In this document: positions 1 to 9,579 of the stretch, piece by piece | Position numbering within the stretch: position 1 is the stretch's first letter | Layout of the letters: every line of letters starts with the position of its first letter | Source of the DNA: Neoscytalidium dimidiatum | Lineage: Eukaryota; Ascomycota; Dothideomycetes; Botryosphaeriales; Botryosphaeriaceae | Reading direction: 5' to 3' | DNA: 64,000 nt | NCBI GenBank assembly: GCA_037367355.1 | Contig: CM074706.1 | Span: 186,001-250,000 of the forward strand | The notes under the pieces: model-generated | What the model was told of the DNA's origin: nothing | Databases searched by the model: none | Seen by the model: the letters and a program-made list of their open reading frames with translations, nothing else | Position numbers and translations under genes: made by a program

Positions 1-477
1 CATAGCTCGGTCACGGTCCTTCTCTGGGATGATTAGGCGAAAGGCTGGGTAGATGTCATTGCCGACCTGCTGGCGCCATCTCGAGATGAAGCGCTCGATG
101 ATGTTACGGCGAATTTCATTGGGAGTCCTATGGGCTTGGCCATGGGGACCTTGCTTGCGGCGAGAGGCAGCTGGGCCGATAGGCTTCTTCTTGTTGTCAT
201 TGAGAGGATTGAACAGGTCCAGGTAAAGAGAGTGAAAAGGCAAAGTCTTGGAATGGTTATGCGGGCGATTGGGGTATCTGAATTCAAGGAGGTCAGTAGA
301 GTGCTGAAGTATAAGCTAAAAATAAGCATGGTGATGTTGGATTCGCAGGGTAAGCGAAGGGCGGTGATGGCAAACGCACTTCTCGTCCAGCTCTTCCTCC
401 GTCACAGCGCCATGGCCGTACATGCGCTGCTCCTCTTCGACAGCCTCGGCGCTCTGCATCACACTTTCCCCAGGCAT
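1..477 (-). CDS. lig4: DNA ligase IV, N-terminal part (cut by window edge)
   Basis: ATP-dependent ligase of non-homologous end joining in the nucleus, normally working with an Xrcc4/Lif1-type partner. Only about 125 codons are inside the window; the rest lies beyond the left edge. Exon 1 is 380-477 (ATG at 475-477), exon 2 runs left from 277; the 102-nt intron 278-379 (GTGCGT...CAG) splits the Lys codon of EEELDEK. The spliced product shows the fungal Lig4 opening: YGHGAVTEEELDEK, then YPNRPHNHSKTLPF, NKKKPIGPAASRRK, PNEIRRNIIERFISRWR and YPAFRLIIPEKDRDR, which begin the ligase N-terminal domain. The nucleotidyl-transferase core and BRCT repeats are out of view. It is divergent from the Irs4-like gene, sharing about 0.6 kb of upstream DNA. 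Identification rests on remembered family sequence but is strong. Confidence 0.9.
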
Positions 478-754
478 GGCGTTTCAGAAAGGTCGATCAC
501 GGCCGTGTGGCAGCTGAGGTGGTTGGTCAGCCGGGCGGCTGGGTTGGCGGCTGCTGACGACCAGGCCTCCAGCGCAGCGGATACGAATGCGGCCGTGCAG
601 TCGCGCAGGGCCCAGAATCGCACAGGTCGAAGGCAGGGAGGAAGTCGAAATTCTTCACATTGCGGGCGCGAAAGTGGCGAGCCTGGTGTAGCAGCGCGGA
701 TCTTCAGGCAGCAGAGTGGAAAGGGCGACGCGCAGGCACGTGTTGGCGGGTAGT

Positions 755-783
755 GGGCGCGGGCGCGGGCGCGGGCGCGGGCG
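755..783. repeat. GGGCGC hexamer tract
   Basis: Four perfect GGGCGC units followed by a decaying unit, inside the lig4/Irs4 divergent promoter. Simple-sequence repeat; GC-box-like content is coincidental or regulatory, which cannot be told from sequence. Confidence 0.85.
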
Positions 784-856
784 AGGGCGTCGATGATGAA
801 ACACAGCCCACAGAGCTGCAGATGTTGCCGCGGGGTCCCTGGTTGCCGGGCTCATT

Positions 857-889
857 CACTGCCACTGCCACTGCCACTGCCACTGCCAC
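857..889. repeat. CACTGC hexamer tract
   Basis: Five consecutive CACTGC units and a partial sixth, about 205 nt upstream of the Irs4-like start codon. A hexamer repeat stays in frame if translated, which creates spurious Ala/Val-rich open frames here. Confidence 0.85.
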
Positions 890-1093
890 GGCCACCGCCA
901 GCAGCCCCAGGCGCAGGCGGAAGCCTTCGCGGCCTTTGACCGGGCTGCTCAATAAGCAGCAACACCCACCGACCATCTCCACCCGCCAGCATCCGCTTCC
1001 CTGTCCTCTCCCTCCCGCTGTCCAGATGCCACGCCCGTACCCCGTCCGCTTCCTCGCAGTCCGCGCCCCCGAGAACAGCATCCCCATGGACGC

Positions 1094-3064
1094 ATGAGCA
1101 CCAACCTCGCACCTCCGCCGATGCCTCCGGCCGCCCAGCAGCAGCTCGCTGATGCTCAATCAAGCACCCCATACAACACTCGCGATGCCGCCCTGAAGGG
1201 GGCCTCCCTGGCCTTTGGGAAGCCCGCAGTCGCTCCCAAGCCGCGGGTAAACACGTACAGCGGAAATAATGGTGCATTGGCCGCCGCTAGGCAGTCGAGC
1301 ACCCCTCAGCCGCAACTGCTCCGCCCCCAGGACACCGGCAACAGCTCCACCTCGCAGCTATCCCAGACCTCACACCTGGGACTGCCTGCTGTCCAGTCCG
1401 GTCGCGCCCGCTCGCCCTCTGTGATCGCCGCCAGCCTTGCCGCACAAAGACGCACCCCGGCTTCCGACACTCCGGATACACGGCGCAGGGGCATGATGGA
1501 TAGCTCCAACAACACGTCGAACGATTCGCTGCCCGGCGCTGGCACTGTCAGCGATATCAAGGCGAAATTCAATGGTTCGGCCGCAGCTCTACCTTCGGGC
1601 GCGAAGCCTTCCCCAGCTCGACCAAGCCGTCCTCCGTCACGGGCATCCGAGTCGACCGACGCTACTTCAATTCCGCCCACAACGTCGCTGGTGAAGATGT
1701 TTGAGCAGAACAAGTCCGCTGCGACTACGCCGACCACTCCCACTCGAAGCTCGAAACCCACCCCTATTCTCACCTCACGAGGAGGCCCGCCTCCGCTCAA
1801 GTCGCCGAAGCCGACTAGGAATATTACCGTGCCCTTTACATCTCCGGAACAACCCAAGCCGGATACATCAAAACCACGACCAGTTAGTGCAGGGAATATA
1901 GCTGCAAGGAAACCGAAGCCTGCTCCAAAACCGACCAAGTTTTTGGGTGACGTGCAGAAGACATCTCCGCATGTATCTCCCAAAGTACCACCGAAGCCTA
2001 CCTTCACGACATCTACTCGGGAAATACCTCCTCCAGTGAAGGATGATTCTGATGGTGATGATGATGATGATGATGCCGCATATATGTCTGCTCCGGAGAC
2101 GCAAACGGATAACCGGGTGAAACCAGCGGTGCCTCCTCCTCGGCGAGGAACCAAGAGGATCACCAAAGATCATCCCAGCAATGACGGGGCCACCGACATG
2201 TCCAGGCCAGCTCCAGCTGCCCGTCTCCGGAGGCATTCTGCAACAGGTGGCACATCGTCCGCCCCACCCGCAGAGACCCGCACGCTCCTCCCTCCTCCCC
2301 CTATAAGTTCCTCCTATAAGCGCTCCTACATGAAGACACTCGAACCCCATATGACCGGCGAGTCTCTCGCCAACGCTATGGTGGGCGCTGCTCTCGCCGG
2401 CTCCCGAGTTTCCACACCCGCCTCGCAGTCCAAATCGCCCATCCCACCTCCTCCCCGTCGCAGCGGCAACCACCATCATCACCACCACCACCACCCGCAC
2501 CTCTTCCACTCCTCCCGCGAAACCAGTCCGAACAAGAAGCCCGGCAAGCTCATGCCCACGCTCCGCAAGGAACCTTCGTCCTCGGACTCGGAGTCCGATC
2601 GCGACGGCCGGCCGCACCAGCACAAGAAGACGCGGCACCTGCGGCCGAAGCACCCGAACAAGCACGCCGAGGGCGCGCGCCGCCGCTGGCGCGACGCCAT
2701 CGCCGAACGTGAGAAGAAGCGCTACGAGGGCGTGTGGGCCGCCAACCGCGGGCTGCACCTCGCGCCGCACCAGCTGCACCCGAGCGTGCTGGCCAGCGTG
2801 CCCGACCCGGCGGAGCTGCGGGACGAGGTGGTCAACTTCGTGGTGCGCGACATCTGGGGCAGGAGCCGCTTGCCGCCGCAGGTGCTGGAGGAGGTGTGGG
2901 AGCTGGTGGACGGGAGGGGCGTGGGCCGGCTGAGGCGCGAGGAGTTCGTCGTCGGGATGTGGTTGATCGATCAGGTGTTGAAGGGGAAGAAGCTGCCGGT
3001 GAGGGTGCAGGATAGCGTGTGGGCAAGCGTGAGGGGCGCCGGGGTGAGGGTGAGGATCAGGTAA
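1094..3064 (+). CDS. irs4: Irs4/Tax4-like EH-domain protein
   Basis: Single exon of 656 codons. In yeast, Irs4 and Tax4 bind the inositol 5-phosphatase Inp51 and affect PI(4,5)P2 levels, autophagy and rDNA silencing. The start fits the family: a short head, then ALKGASLAFGK near residue 34. Residues about 60-500 are low-complexity, rich in Pro, Ser, Thr and Lys, with PPPP/KPP motifs, an Asp run near residue 320 (nt 2056-2074) and a His-rich run near residue 460 (nt 2470-2494). The only folded domain is a C-terminal EH domain at about 530-645, beginning RRRWRDAIAEREKKRYEGVW and including VWELVDGRGVGRLRREEFVVGMWL, given here in two parts because it is an EF-hand-like loop: VWELVDGRGVGRL and REEFVVGMWLIDQVL. 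The call rests on this architecture. The third base is strongly G/C in the 3' half. Confidence 0.85.
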   Translation: MSTNLAPPPMPPAAQQQLADAQSSTPYNTRDAALKGASLAFGKPAVAPKPRVNTYSGNNGALAAARQSSTPQPQLLRPQDTGNSSTSQLSQTSHLGLPAVQSGRARSPSVIAASLAAQRRTPASDTPDTRRRGMMDSSNNTSNDSLPGAGTVSDIKAKFNGSAAALPSGAKPSPARPSRPPSRASESTDATSIPPTTSLVKMFEQNKSAATTPTTPTRSSKPTPILTSRGGPPPLKSPKPTRNITVPFTSPEQPKPDTSKPRPVSAGNIAARKPKPAPKPTKFLGDVQKTSPHVSPKVPPKPTFTTSTREIPPPVKDDSDGDDDDDDAAYMSAPETQTDNRVKPAVPPPRRGTKRITKDHPSNDGATDMSRPAPAARLRRHSATGGTSSAPPAETRTLLPPPPISSSYKRSYMKTLEPHMTGESLANAMVGAALAGSRVSTPASQSKSPIPPPPRRSGNHHHHHHHHPHLFHSSRETSPNKKPGKLMPTLRKEPSSSDSESDRDGRPHQHKKTRHLRPKHPNKHAEGARRRWRDAIAEREKKRYEGVWAANRGLHLAPHQLHPSVLASVPDPAELRDEVVNFVVRDIWGRSRLPPQVLEEVWELVDGRGVGRLRREEFVVGMWLIDQVLKGKKLPVRVQDSVWASVRGAGVRVRIR

Positions 3065-3955
3065 TCGTGCTGATGACGAGGGGTGGAGTTGAGTGATAGA
3101 GGGTTTAAGAGTTGCGCTGGTTGTGTGGTCCTTTGTTCAGCGCGTCGTTAGAGAGATACCCCGTCCTGTAAGCACCTTAATTCCTTTTGAGGTGGGATTG
3201 CGTGCGTGTTCCATGTTGATTTGTACACACAACGATTTTTGTACAGCAAATTAGATGTACGAGAATTAGGTTATAATCGAGGAGTCGATCGAGAGAAATA
3301 GAGGCATGGTGATCATACGCGCATATCGAGCATGGGATCTCGCTCTCACTTCTTTGTCAACACATCGTTAGATACAGCCTGCTACTTTCTTTAGGACCAC
3401 TATGAGGTGCAGTAAAGTTTACAGGTGGGCCCGGGATGATTGTCGTCAAGACTCGGCCCATTTTGAGTCTATCTCCAGTCGGCAGGGCCCGGCTTTCCAC
3501 GACGTAGCCAAGACACGCCTTCAAGCGATAAGCATTCAGGACAAGACTTCGCGGATCGACCCCGCACGCGTGCCGCGGAGAAGTTTAAATCCGCCTCGCG
3601 TCGTGGCCGCGGAGCGATCGGATCAGTGGGCGCTTCGAGTTGGGGCTTCTGGTTTGGGTGATCGACTCAACGATGCTTTATCCCCGACGAATAGCGCAAT
3701 AAGGGTCTAGCTTGCATAATAGAGAGGCGGGACCCGGCTCCACTTGCCTGGATATCATAATGGCAATTTGGTTCTGAAGGTGTGTCAGACTTAGTCGCGG
3801 ATAGATGCGGCTGCGGCAGTCCTGCAGTGCGCGCCACAGCCTGTCTGATGCCCGCCATTGAAGAATGTCGCTGACAGTTGTGAGAAGGTCCAAGTTACTT
3901 ATGCATAGATCAATGGCTCCTAGATGTTTGGCGGTGGTGATTCATTCATTTGTCA
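3065..3955. other. Intergenic, 891 nt
   Basis: 3' flanks of two convergent genes (Irs4-like and JMJD7-like). I see no coding region; the short open frame at 3402-3710 has no recognisable domain. It is more AT-rich than the flanking genes. Confidence 0.6.
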
Positions 3956-5290
3956 TTACAACTCTTCTTCCTTGCCTCTGTCGTCTAGAGGAGCGCCGTT
4001 CGCAATTCCGCCCACGCTCCTAGCAAATGCACAAAGAGACCAGAACGGGCCGCTGAAGTCCATATCGTACCTAAAAGCACATGAGTACAATCGAAGTGCA
4101 TGGTGGGGTCTGAAAACAGAGCCTACCAGTAGTTGACTGCACAACATATACCCTCCTCGGAACAGCTCTGCGCCACCTTATGATACCTTCACCGTCATTC
4201 AGCCACGTTTGGACAGACTGAATGCTGATTCATCCATAGAGGAAACTCACCACATAGCAGGCAAATAGAGCATATCCCCCGGCTCCAGCGCCACCCTCAC
4301 CGGCCGCGACAGCCGCGAGAAGGCCGTCGGCCGCGTCCCCGGCTCATCCGGATCCCACAGCGCCCAGTTCACCGTCCTCGCCGGCTCCGCCACCTCCACT
4401 CTCAAATCGCGCAGGTCCTCCTCCGTCAGTCCGCCCTCCTCGGCCCTCTTCCTGGGCGCGTACCGCGCCGCCGGCACGGCTCGCTCGTTGATGCAAGCGG
4501 CCTCGACGGGCGGCAGGAGCGTGAAGTGCTTGCGGCCGAGCACCTGCACGTAGATGTTCTCGTAGTTGTCCTTGTGCAGGGACGTCGTGCTGCGCGAGCT
4601 GCCCAGCCAGAAGTTGACGGCGTCGGGCTTCTGCTGCAGCGCGATGCGGGCGAAGGGGATGTCGGCGGGGACGTCGGCGAAGAGGGTGGCGTATTCGTTG
4701 CGGAGGTTGTCGTTTTCTTGTTCGTCGCCTCTTTTAGGACTGAATTCTGACTTGGGGAAAAATATGATTCGTGGAAGCGTGGATTGGTGGGAAACTCACG
4801 TGTTTGTGCGTATCTGATGACTTTTGGATCTGCTTCTCCGAGCTCCTGCTCTTGGATCTTGGTGATTACGTCGGAAAAGAGCTCATCTCGTTCGTACGGC
4901 TCGACGAAGAGGAGGCTGCCATCCGGGTTTTCGATGATGGCGTCGGCGTTGCCCTTGTTTGTGATGGCGACGTTGACGTGCTGACCTTCCATGACTTCTT
5001 TCAGGTACGCAGCGTTCCAGGTTCTGTTTGATTTCCAGGAAGATGCGGCGCTGCGAACGACAAATGGGCGGTTTTTGGCGACATATCTCATGAATTCGAG
5101 CGGACTGGGTTCCTCGTAGAGTTCGTCGACGCATTGGGGATTTAGTTCGTGGTAAGAGGTTATTAGCCCTGCTTTCTGATTAGTAAATAGAGCGAATCAT
5201 ACACAGACAGAGATATGAATAGATGCTGGGTAAGATTAATATTCCTATACCTTCAACAGCACCCGCTGTTTGTCTATTTTCCGAAGCCAT
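3956..5290 (-). CDS. JMJD7-like JmjC-domain hydroxylase
   Basis: Fe(II)/2-oxoglutarate oxygenase of the cupin-like JmjC group closest to JMJD7, which in animals hydroxylates lysine in DRG GTPases. Five exons: 5251-5290, 4800-5168, 4251-4746, 4127-4186 and 3956-4070; they sum to 1080 nt (359 residues). Start MASENRQTAGAVEG is joined to LITSYHELNPQCVDELYEE. Then come PSPLEFMRYVAKNRPFVVR, the iron-binding HKD in SLHKDNYENIYVQVLG, KHFTLLPP, GDMLYLPAMW|YHKV with the distal His, and NYWYDMDFSGPFW near the C-terminus. Length and order match the family. The acceptor of intron 2 is uncertain: AG at 4747-4748 is used here, but an alternative 18 nt further downstream keeps frame. It is head-to-head with imp1. 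Confidence 0.88.
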
Positions 5291-5674
5291 TGTAACAAGA
5301 GCGAAAAGCGGGTCAGAACGTAGAGACGGTTGATTGAAAGCAAAACTTGGACTCGGACTTAGTTTGTTGATCTTGCAGCTGACTGCTACAAGTACTCCTT
5401 CACGAGTACGAAGCTCATCATCAATTAGAATACCAAAGATGAAAGTCTCTGCATTGACCAAATTCTTACCGATTGCTTTATAAAGTACAGGAAGCAAAAA
5501 GATCAAGCCGCAGCTGTCGGGTGAGATCGTCGCGACGTCCCCGGAATTCACCCGACCAGAAGCGCGTCATGCCGCATCCCGCGTCACACACCACTTTCTA
5601 CACCACCCATTCCCATCTCCAATCTCACCACAGCCCAACGCCTCAAAAGAAAAAAAAAAAGAAAAATCGCCACG
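5291..5674. promoter_or_regulatory. JMJD7-like / imp1 divergent promoter
   Basis: 384 nt between two start codons on opposite strands. A poly-A run (5646-5660) lies just before the imp1 ATG. No TATA box or named operator is evident. Confidence 0.5.
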
Positions 5675-6217
5675 ATGGTCCTCGCCCGCCTCAAATCCCG
5701 CCTCCCGCAATTCGGTGCCCTCCCGCTCACGGCCCCGCGGCTCCTCTTCCACACGGCCTCGGCCGCGCTGCTCGCGCACCTGCTCTTCACGCACGGCTTC
5801 GCCATCAAGCCCACCTACGGCGCGTCCATGGTGCCGACCATATCGACGGTCGGCGACGTCGTCCTCATCAGCAAGCTGCACCGGCGCGGGCGCGGCGTCG
5901 CCGTCGGCGACCTCGTCTCCTACGAGCACCCGTTCAGGCGCGGCTTCGGCGTGATCAAGCGCGTCGTCGGCATGCCGGGCGACTTCGTCCTGCGGGACAC
6001 GCCGGGGGCGGAGGGGAGCGAGGGCTGGATGGTGCAGGTGCCGGAGGGCCATTGCTGGGTGGCGGGCGATAATCAGAGGCATTCGAGGGACTCGAGGTTG
6101 CATGGGCCGGTGCCGTTGGCGCTGGTGAGGGGGAAGGTTGTTGCGAAGGTGCTGCCGTTTAGGGAGATGGGGTGGTTTGCGAATACGTTGGTGGAGCCGG
6201 TGGAAGAGGAGGAGTGA
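5675..6217 (+). CDS. imp1: Mitochondrial inner membrane protease subunit 1
   Basis: Signal-peptidase-like serine protease (S26 family) that cleaves sorting peptides of intermembrane-space proteins, acting as a heterodimer with Imp2 in the inner membrane. Single exon, 180 residues, the usual size. A TM segment lies at about 23-43. The catalytic Ser is S51 in YGASMVPT (the GxSMxPT box) and the catalytic Lys is K95 in GVIKRVVGMPGD. The third conserved box, GHCWVAGDNQRHSRDSRLHG, is the S26 C-terminal signature. The start is the first ATG after a poly-A leader. A possible polyadenylation signal AATAAA lies at 6254-6259. Codon third positions are strongly G/C, like most genes in this part. Confidence 0.93.
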   Translation: MVLARLKSRLPQFGALPLTAPRLLFHTASAALLAHLLFTHGFAIKPTYGASMVPTISTVGDVVLISKLHRRGRGVAVGDLVSYEHPFRRGFGVIKRVVGMPGDFVLRDTPGAEGSEGWMVQVPEGHCWVAGDNQRHSRDSRLHGPVPLALVRGKVVAKVLPFREMGWFANTLVEPVEEEE

Positions 6218-6989
6218 GCGACAACGAACGGAGTGATGAAACGGGAAAACAAAAATAAAAAAGCCAGGCGCAGAATACATCTCGAATTGCGCATGGAATG
6301 GAACAGAGGAGACGAGGTCGATGGCGCCGCATGCGATTAGGACCTCGCGCGGCCACGATAGCCATTCGCATTGTCGAGCATTGTACTCGGACACAAGAAT
6401 GGGCGAGAGAACCCATGTCGTTAACTCAGCACCACAACAGCAGGATCGACCGCGCAAAATAGCAAGGTAAGTTTTGTATCTACTGTAAGTATTAAACTAT
6501 TACTGAATCAATACAGGACTCGGGCAATCCAAGATGAACGCCGGTCGATGCAGCAGAATGCCTGAATTCTGTTGGCACTCTCAGCTGGGTCTGAAAACAG
6601 ATACCCACTTAATTTATCTGAAAGCAGAGGCAGATAAGTCTCTTCAATCAACCAATGAGTCAAGTTCTCTTTCCGTCTCTTGTCATGTCTTCCAATTGCG
6701 CTTTCAATACCAAGCTGCCTTTGACCAGCCTTCCGCATGCCTGTTGGACCTTCTTCATATGGTCTCCTGTAGCATTCATTAGCTGTCTCCACCCTTACAG
6801 TAAACACTATTCGCTTCCCGAAATCCCAAGATGGTTCGGGAGCGAAGACTTCGTTTCGTTTGTTTCTCAGTTTCCAAAACAACGCCATAGTGACGCAACG
6901 CCCCACAACTCATAACGCCTGATGCCGCCGAACGCTTGAAACAAAGAAAAAAACAAGAAAAAACCCCGCCCAAACGTCAATCATGCGGA
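6218..6989. other. Intergenic, 772 nt
   Basis: 3' flanks of imp1 and the convergent 2EXR-like gene. Short open frames on both strands show no domain. Apart from AATAAA at 6254-6259 I see nothing specific. Confidence 0.55.
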
Positions 6990-8105
6990 TCAATTCTTGG
7001 GAGCCGCAGGCACAGTTTTCCACCTCACGACTATGGCGAGCATCTCGCGCCCACCGTCCTTCTCCGGATCCTGGCACGGAATCCAGCGAGGTTGCTGCTT
7101 CTCAGACAGGCAGCTCGGACGGCCGAAGGCGTTATTCATCATGACACGGCTGCCCTCAAAGTACTGAGGTGGACACCCATCCCAGATGAGCCTGGTCCGG
7201 TCAGCAAGCTTGATCTCTTTCTTCTGCAATTCCTGGATGCGTTTGTGGAACTCTGGGAAGCGGTCGCGCTCGGTGCGGAATTCCATGATGCAATTCTGGA
7301 TGCCGCGCGTGGCAGCCACGCTGGTGAGGATGTCCTTGCTATAGTGGCCCCACCAGCCGATGCTGGATGTGAACCAGATGGTCAGCTGCAGCGTCGCTGG
7401 CCGGAAGCCCGCCAGCTTCGTCCAGCGTAAGAGGTTCCAGCCCCACGAGTTGGATGCGCCTGGCTGAACGTAAAGATTCAGGTGTGTGAGCGCCTGCTTC
7501 TCGGGAGACAGGGCGCGAGTCCAGTGATCCTTGCTTCCTGGTAGAGGCGACTTGAGGAGATGGGCGCGGATCTGATTTTGCTTGTATAGCATCAAGTTGG
7601 CCTCGTCGAACGCGCGGCGACACGTCTCGAGCAATGAGACGGCGACTGTCGGCCTATCGATGCCATCTTTGGGTGTCAGAGCATGCTCCCAAATGAGCAG
7701 ACGCAGCTCTGTCGGCAGCTTCCCGAACAGCGGGCTCTGCAATTGCGAGTACTGATCAGGATCGACTGAGGCGTGCGAGGCCTTGGAAAGCTCCGCTCGA
7801 TCAACGATACGGCGGGCAGCGGGTTGTTGGTGGTCAGCGCGATCTGCAGCAGCCTGGCGATCCCCTGCAGGTGTGGTGGGTCCCACGAGAGCCCTGCCCG
7901 GCCTCTCGGTCGTCGTCCTGGTCGTCTGCTCGTCGCCAACAGCTTCCCGCGCGCGAACTGGAAGATGGACGTGCTGTTCGGTCTTGCTCGGCATGTTTAG
8001 CCAGATGCGAGCAATCTGGGCGGCATCGGCGTGGGTATTAAGGCTGCCGACACCCTCGCTTATCTGAGTGAGACTCTGGGTGACGACGCCTCCTTGGTGA
8101 GCCAT
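6990..8105 (-). CDS. 2EXR/DUF7730-like fungal protein
   Basis: 371 codons without an intron. Function unknown. The N-terminal ~120 residues are polar and low-complexity and the true start could be further in, for example the Met in WLNMPSKTEQ. From about residue 125 there is the motif SPLFGKLPTELRLLIWEHAL, which is the hallmark of the large ascomycete family that carries a short F-box-like 'LPxELRxxIW' opening (2EXR / DUF7730). These proteins are abundant and variable in Pezizomycotina and are generally unassigned. The remainder has conserved Trp-rich stretches (SWGWNLLRWTKL, WFTSSIGWWGHY), as in the family. Convergent to imp1 and divergent from the glutaminase-like gene. Confidence 0.7.
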   Translation of the reverse strand: MAHQGGVVTQSLTQISEGVGSLNTHADAAQIARIWLNMPSKTEQHVHLPVRAREAVGDEQTTRTTTERPGRALVGPTTPAGDRQAAADRADHQQPAARRIVDRAELSKASHASVDPDQYSQLQSPLFGKLPTELRLLIWEHALTPKDGIDRPTVAVSLLETCRRAFDEANLMLYKQNQIRAHLLKSPLPGSKDHWTRALSPEKQALTHLNLYVQPGASNSWGWNLLRWTKLAGFRPATLQLTIWFTSSIGWWGHYSKDILTSVAATRGIQNCIMEFRTERDRFPEFHKRIQELQKKEIKLADRTRLIWDGCPPQYFEGSRVMMNNAFGRPSCLSEKQQPRWIPCQDPEKDGGREMLAIVVRWKTVPAAPKN

Positions 8106-9579
8106 GGCGGATGACAGTTGTGTTCACTCGGCGAGGGCGTCTTGGTTGGATCGGCGCTGGGGGCGGCCTGGAGCGTTGTGGCTGCCACTGCCGTGTTATG
8201 CAGAGGGTGGTTCTAAAAGCCGCGGCAAAGGGTCCACTCAGGAATTCCAGTCACAATTCGCCGCAACTTCTCGTAAGGAGCGGCGGCGAGCACAAAGTGA
8301 CTCAATCGCTGTTCCAAGGAAAGGAAAAAAAAAAAAAAAAGAGAGAGAGAGAAAGAGCAATTGAGGCGGGCGCAAGGTCGATCTGGCTGCGCGAGCCGGG
8401 AAGGAATTGGCAGAGAGGGGCGGCGTGTTGGGGCGGGGACTGGGACTGGGAGCAGCAGCGAACAGGCTGGATGCTGGCCGATGCGAGGATCTAGGAGCCG
8501 GGGTGGTGGTTAAGCTTGCTGGAGATGTTGCGGGCGGGTGGATGCAACACTGAGAGGGTGGAGGAAAGCAAGAAGCAAGAAGAGCCGCATGCAGCGAATT
8601 GAGGAGCGCCGTCGCGCAATTTAGGGCAGCCGGACGACTCGCGTGAGGCCGCGTGCGAGTGCGGAGGTGTTGGGTTGAGCGGCGAATGGGCTTGGGACTC
8701 GTGACCGGGCTCCGCGTTTGTGCCTCGCCCACGCCTCGCCCCCGGAGCGTCCTGTCTTGGTTCCCCACAGTTCTCAAAGAGACATCCCGCGCGCCCAACC
8801 GCCAACCGCCCTGCGACTCATCTCGTCCCCTTGGCTCCCGCACGAGGCGTGCCGTGCAAGACCCCCGAGCTGCCACCTCACGCCTCACGCGCGCACTGCA
8901 AACACGATCGTCGAGCCCGTCCACCCTCTCTCCTCTCTCAATGCCTCTCCCACCCTCGCCGACCCGACGGTCGCGGCGCATTCCCGCCGACATGAATTCC
9001 GCCGCCGCCGCCCACCATCCGCGACGGGGGCGCGTCTTCCCGTCTGCCGCCGCTAACGCAACGACTGGCTGTCGCGTCGCCTCTCGCTCAGCTCAGGTTC
9101 CCACAGCAGTCTGGACCAGCACGTGCAGTACACCACTGCTGATCGCTTTCACCACCCAAACCTACTCCCTGCAGAGGCGTCCACCGCGCCTAATTTTAGC
9201 CGGCCATTCGTTGTTTCAAGATGCCACTGCCACAACAAATTCCGCCCTGCCACCCGCCAACCCTTTCCTTTTGCGCCGGATTCGACGCACAACCCGCTGT
9301 TGTGCCTGGGGCTAAAAAGCTTGATCCTGCCGTCGCGACCGCCAAACTTCTTTACTTCCGCCCAACCTCGCCTGCACCCGCCGCATTCACAATTCCTGGC
9401 TAACGCCAATGCCCACTTAAAAACAAATCTGCTTCCACGCTCCGCCCTTGACCCGGCCCTAGCCACCACTCACCTATCCTGGAACGCGGGCGCTCGATCA
9501 GAAAAAAGAAAAATTCTCTAGACTCCCAACTTTTGGACCCGAGACGCTGCCTGCATTCCTTGCGCGCGACTCCACCAAC
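8106..9579. promoter_or_regulatory. Long divergent upstream region, 1.47 kb
   Basis: Lies between the start codons of the 2EXR-like gene and the glutaminase-like gene. It contains a poly-A/GA-rich tract at 8327-8357 and pyrimidine-rich DNA at 8880-9500 that is probably the 5' leader of the plus-strand gene. Several open frames cross it on both strands but consist of compositionally biased residues with no domain; I do not call them. Confidence 0.45.

Larger units (their letters stand above)
478..1093. promoter_or_regulatory. lig4 / Irs4 divergent intergenic region
   Basis: This 616-nt stretch separates two head-to-head genes, so it should contain both promoters. I see no clear TATA box. It holds two hexamer repeat tracts (listed separately) and is GC-rich throughout. 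An open frame at 660-1097 on the plus strand is explained by these repeats and shows no recognisable protein. Confidence 0.5.

Noticed and set aside
660..1097. Plus-strand open frame in the lig4/Irs4 intergenic region
   Set aside because: It is created by GC-rich hexamer repeats, has no domain and overlaps the Irs4 start by four bases.
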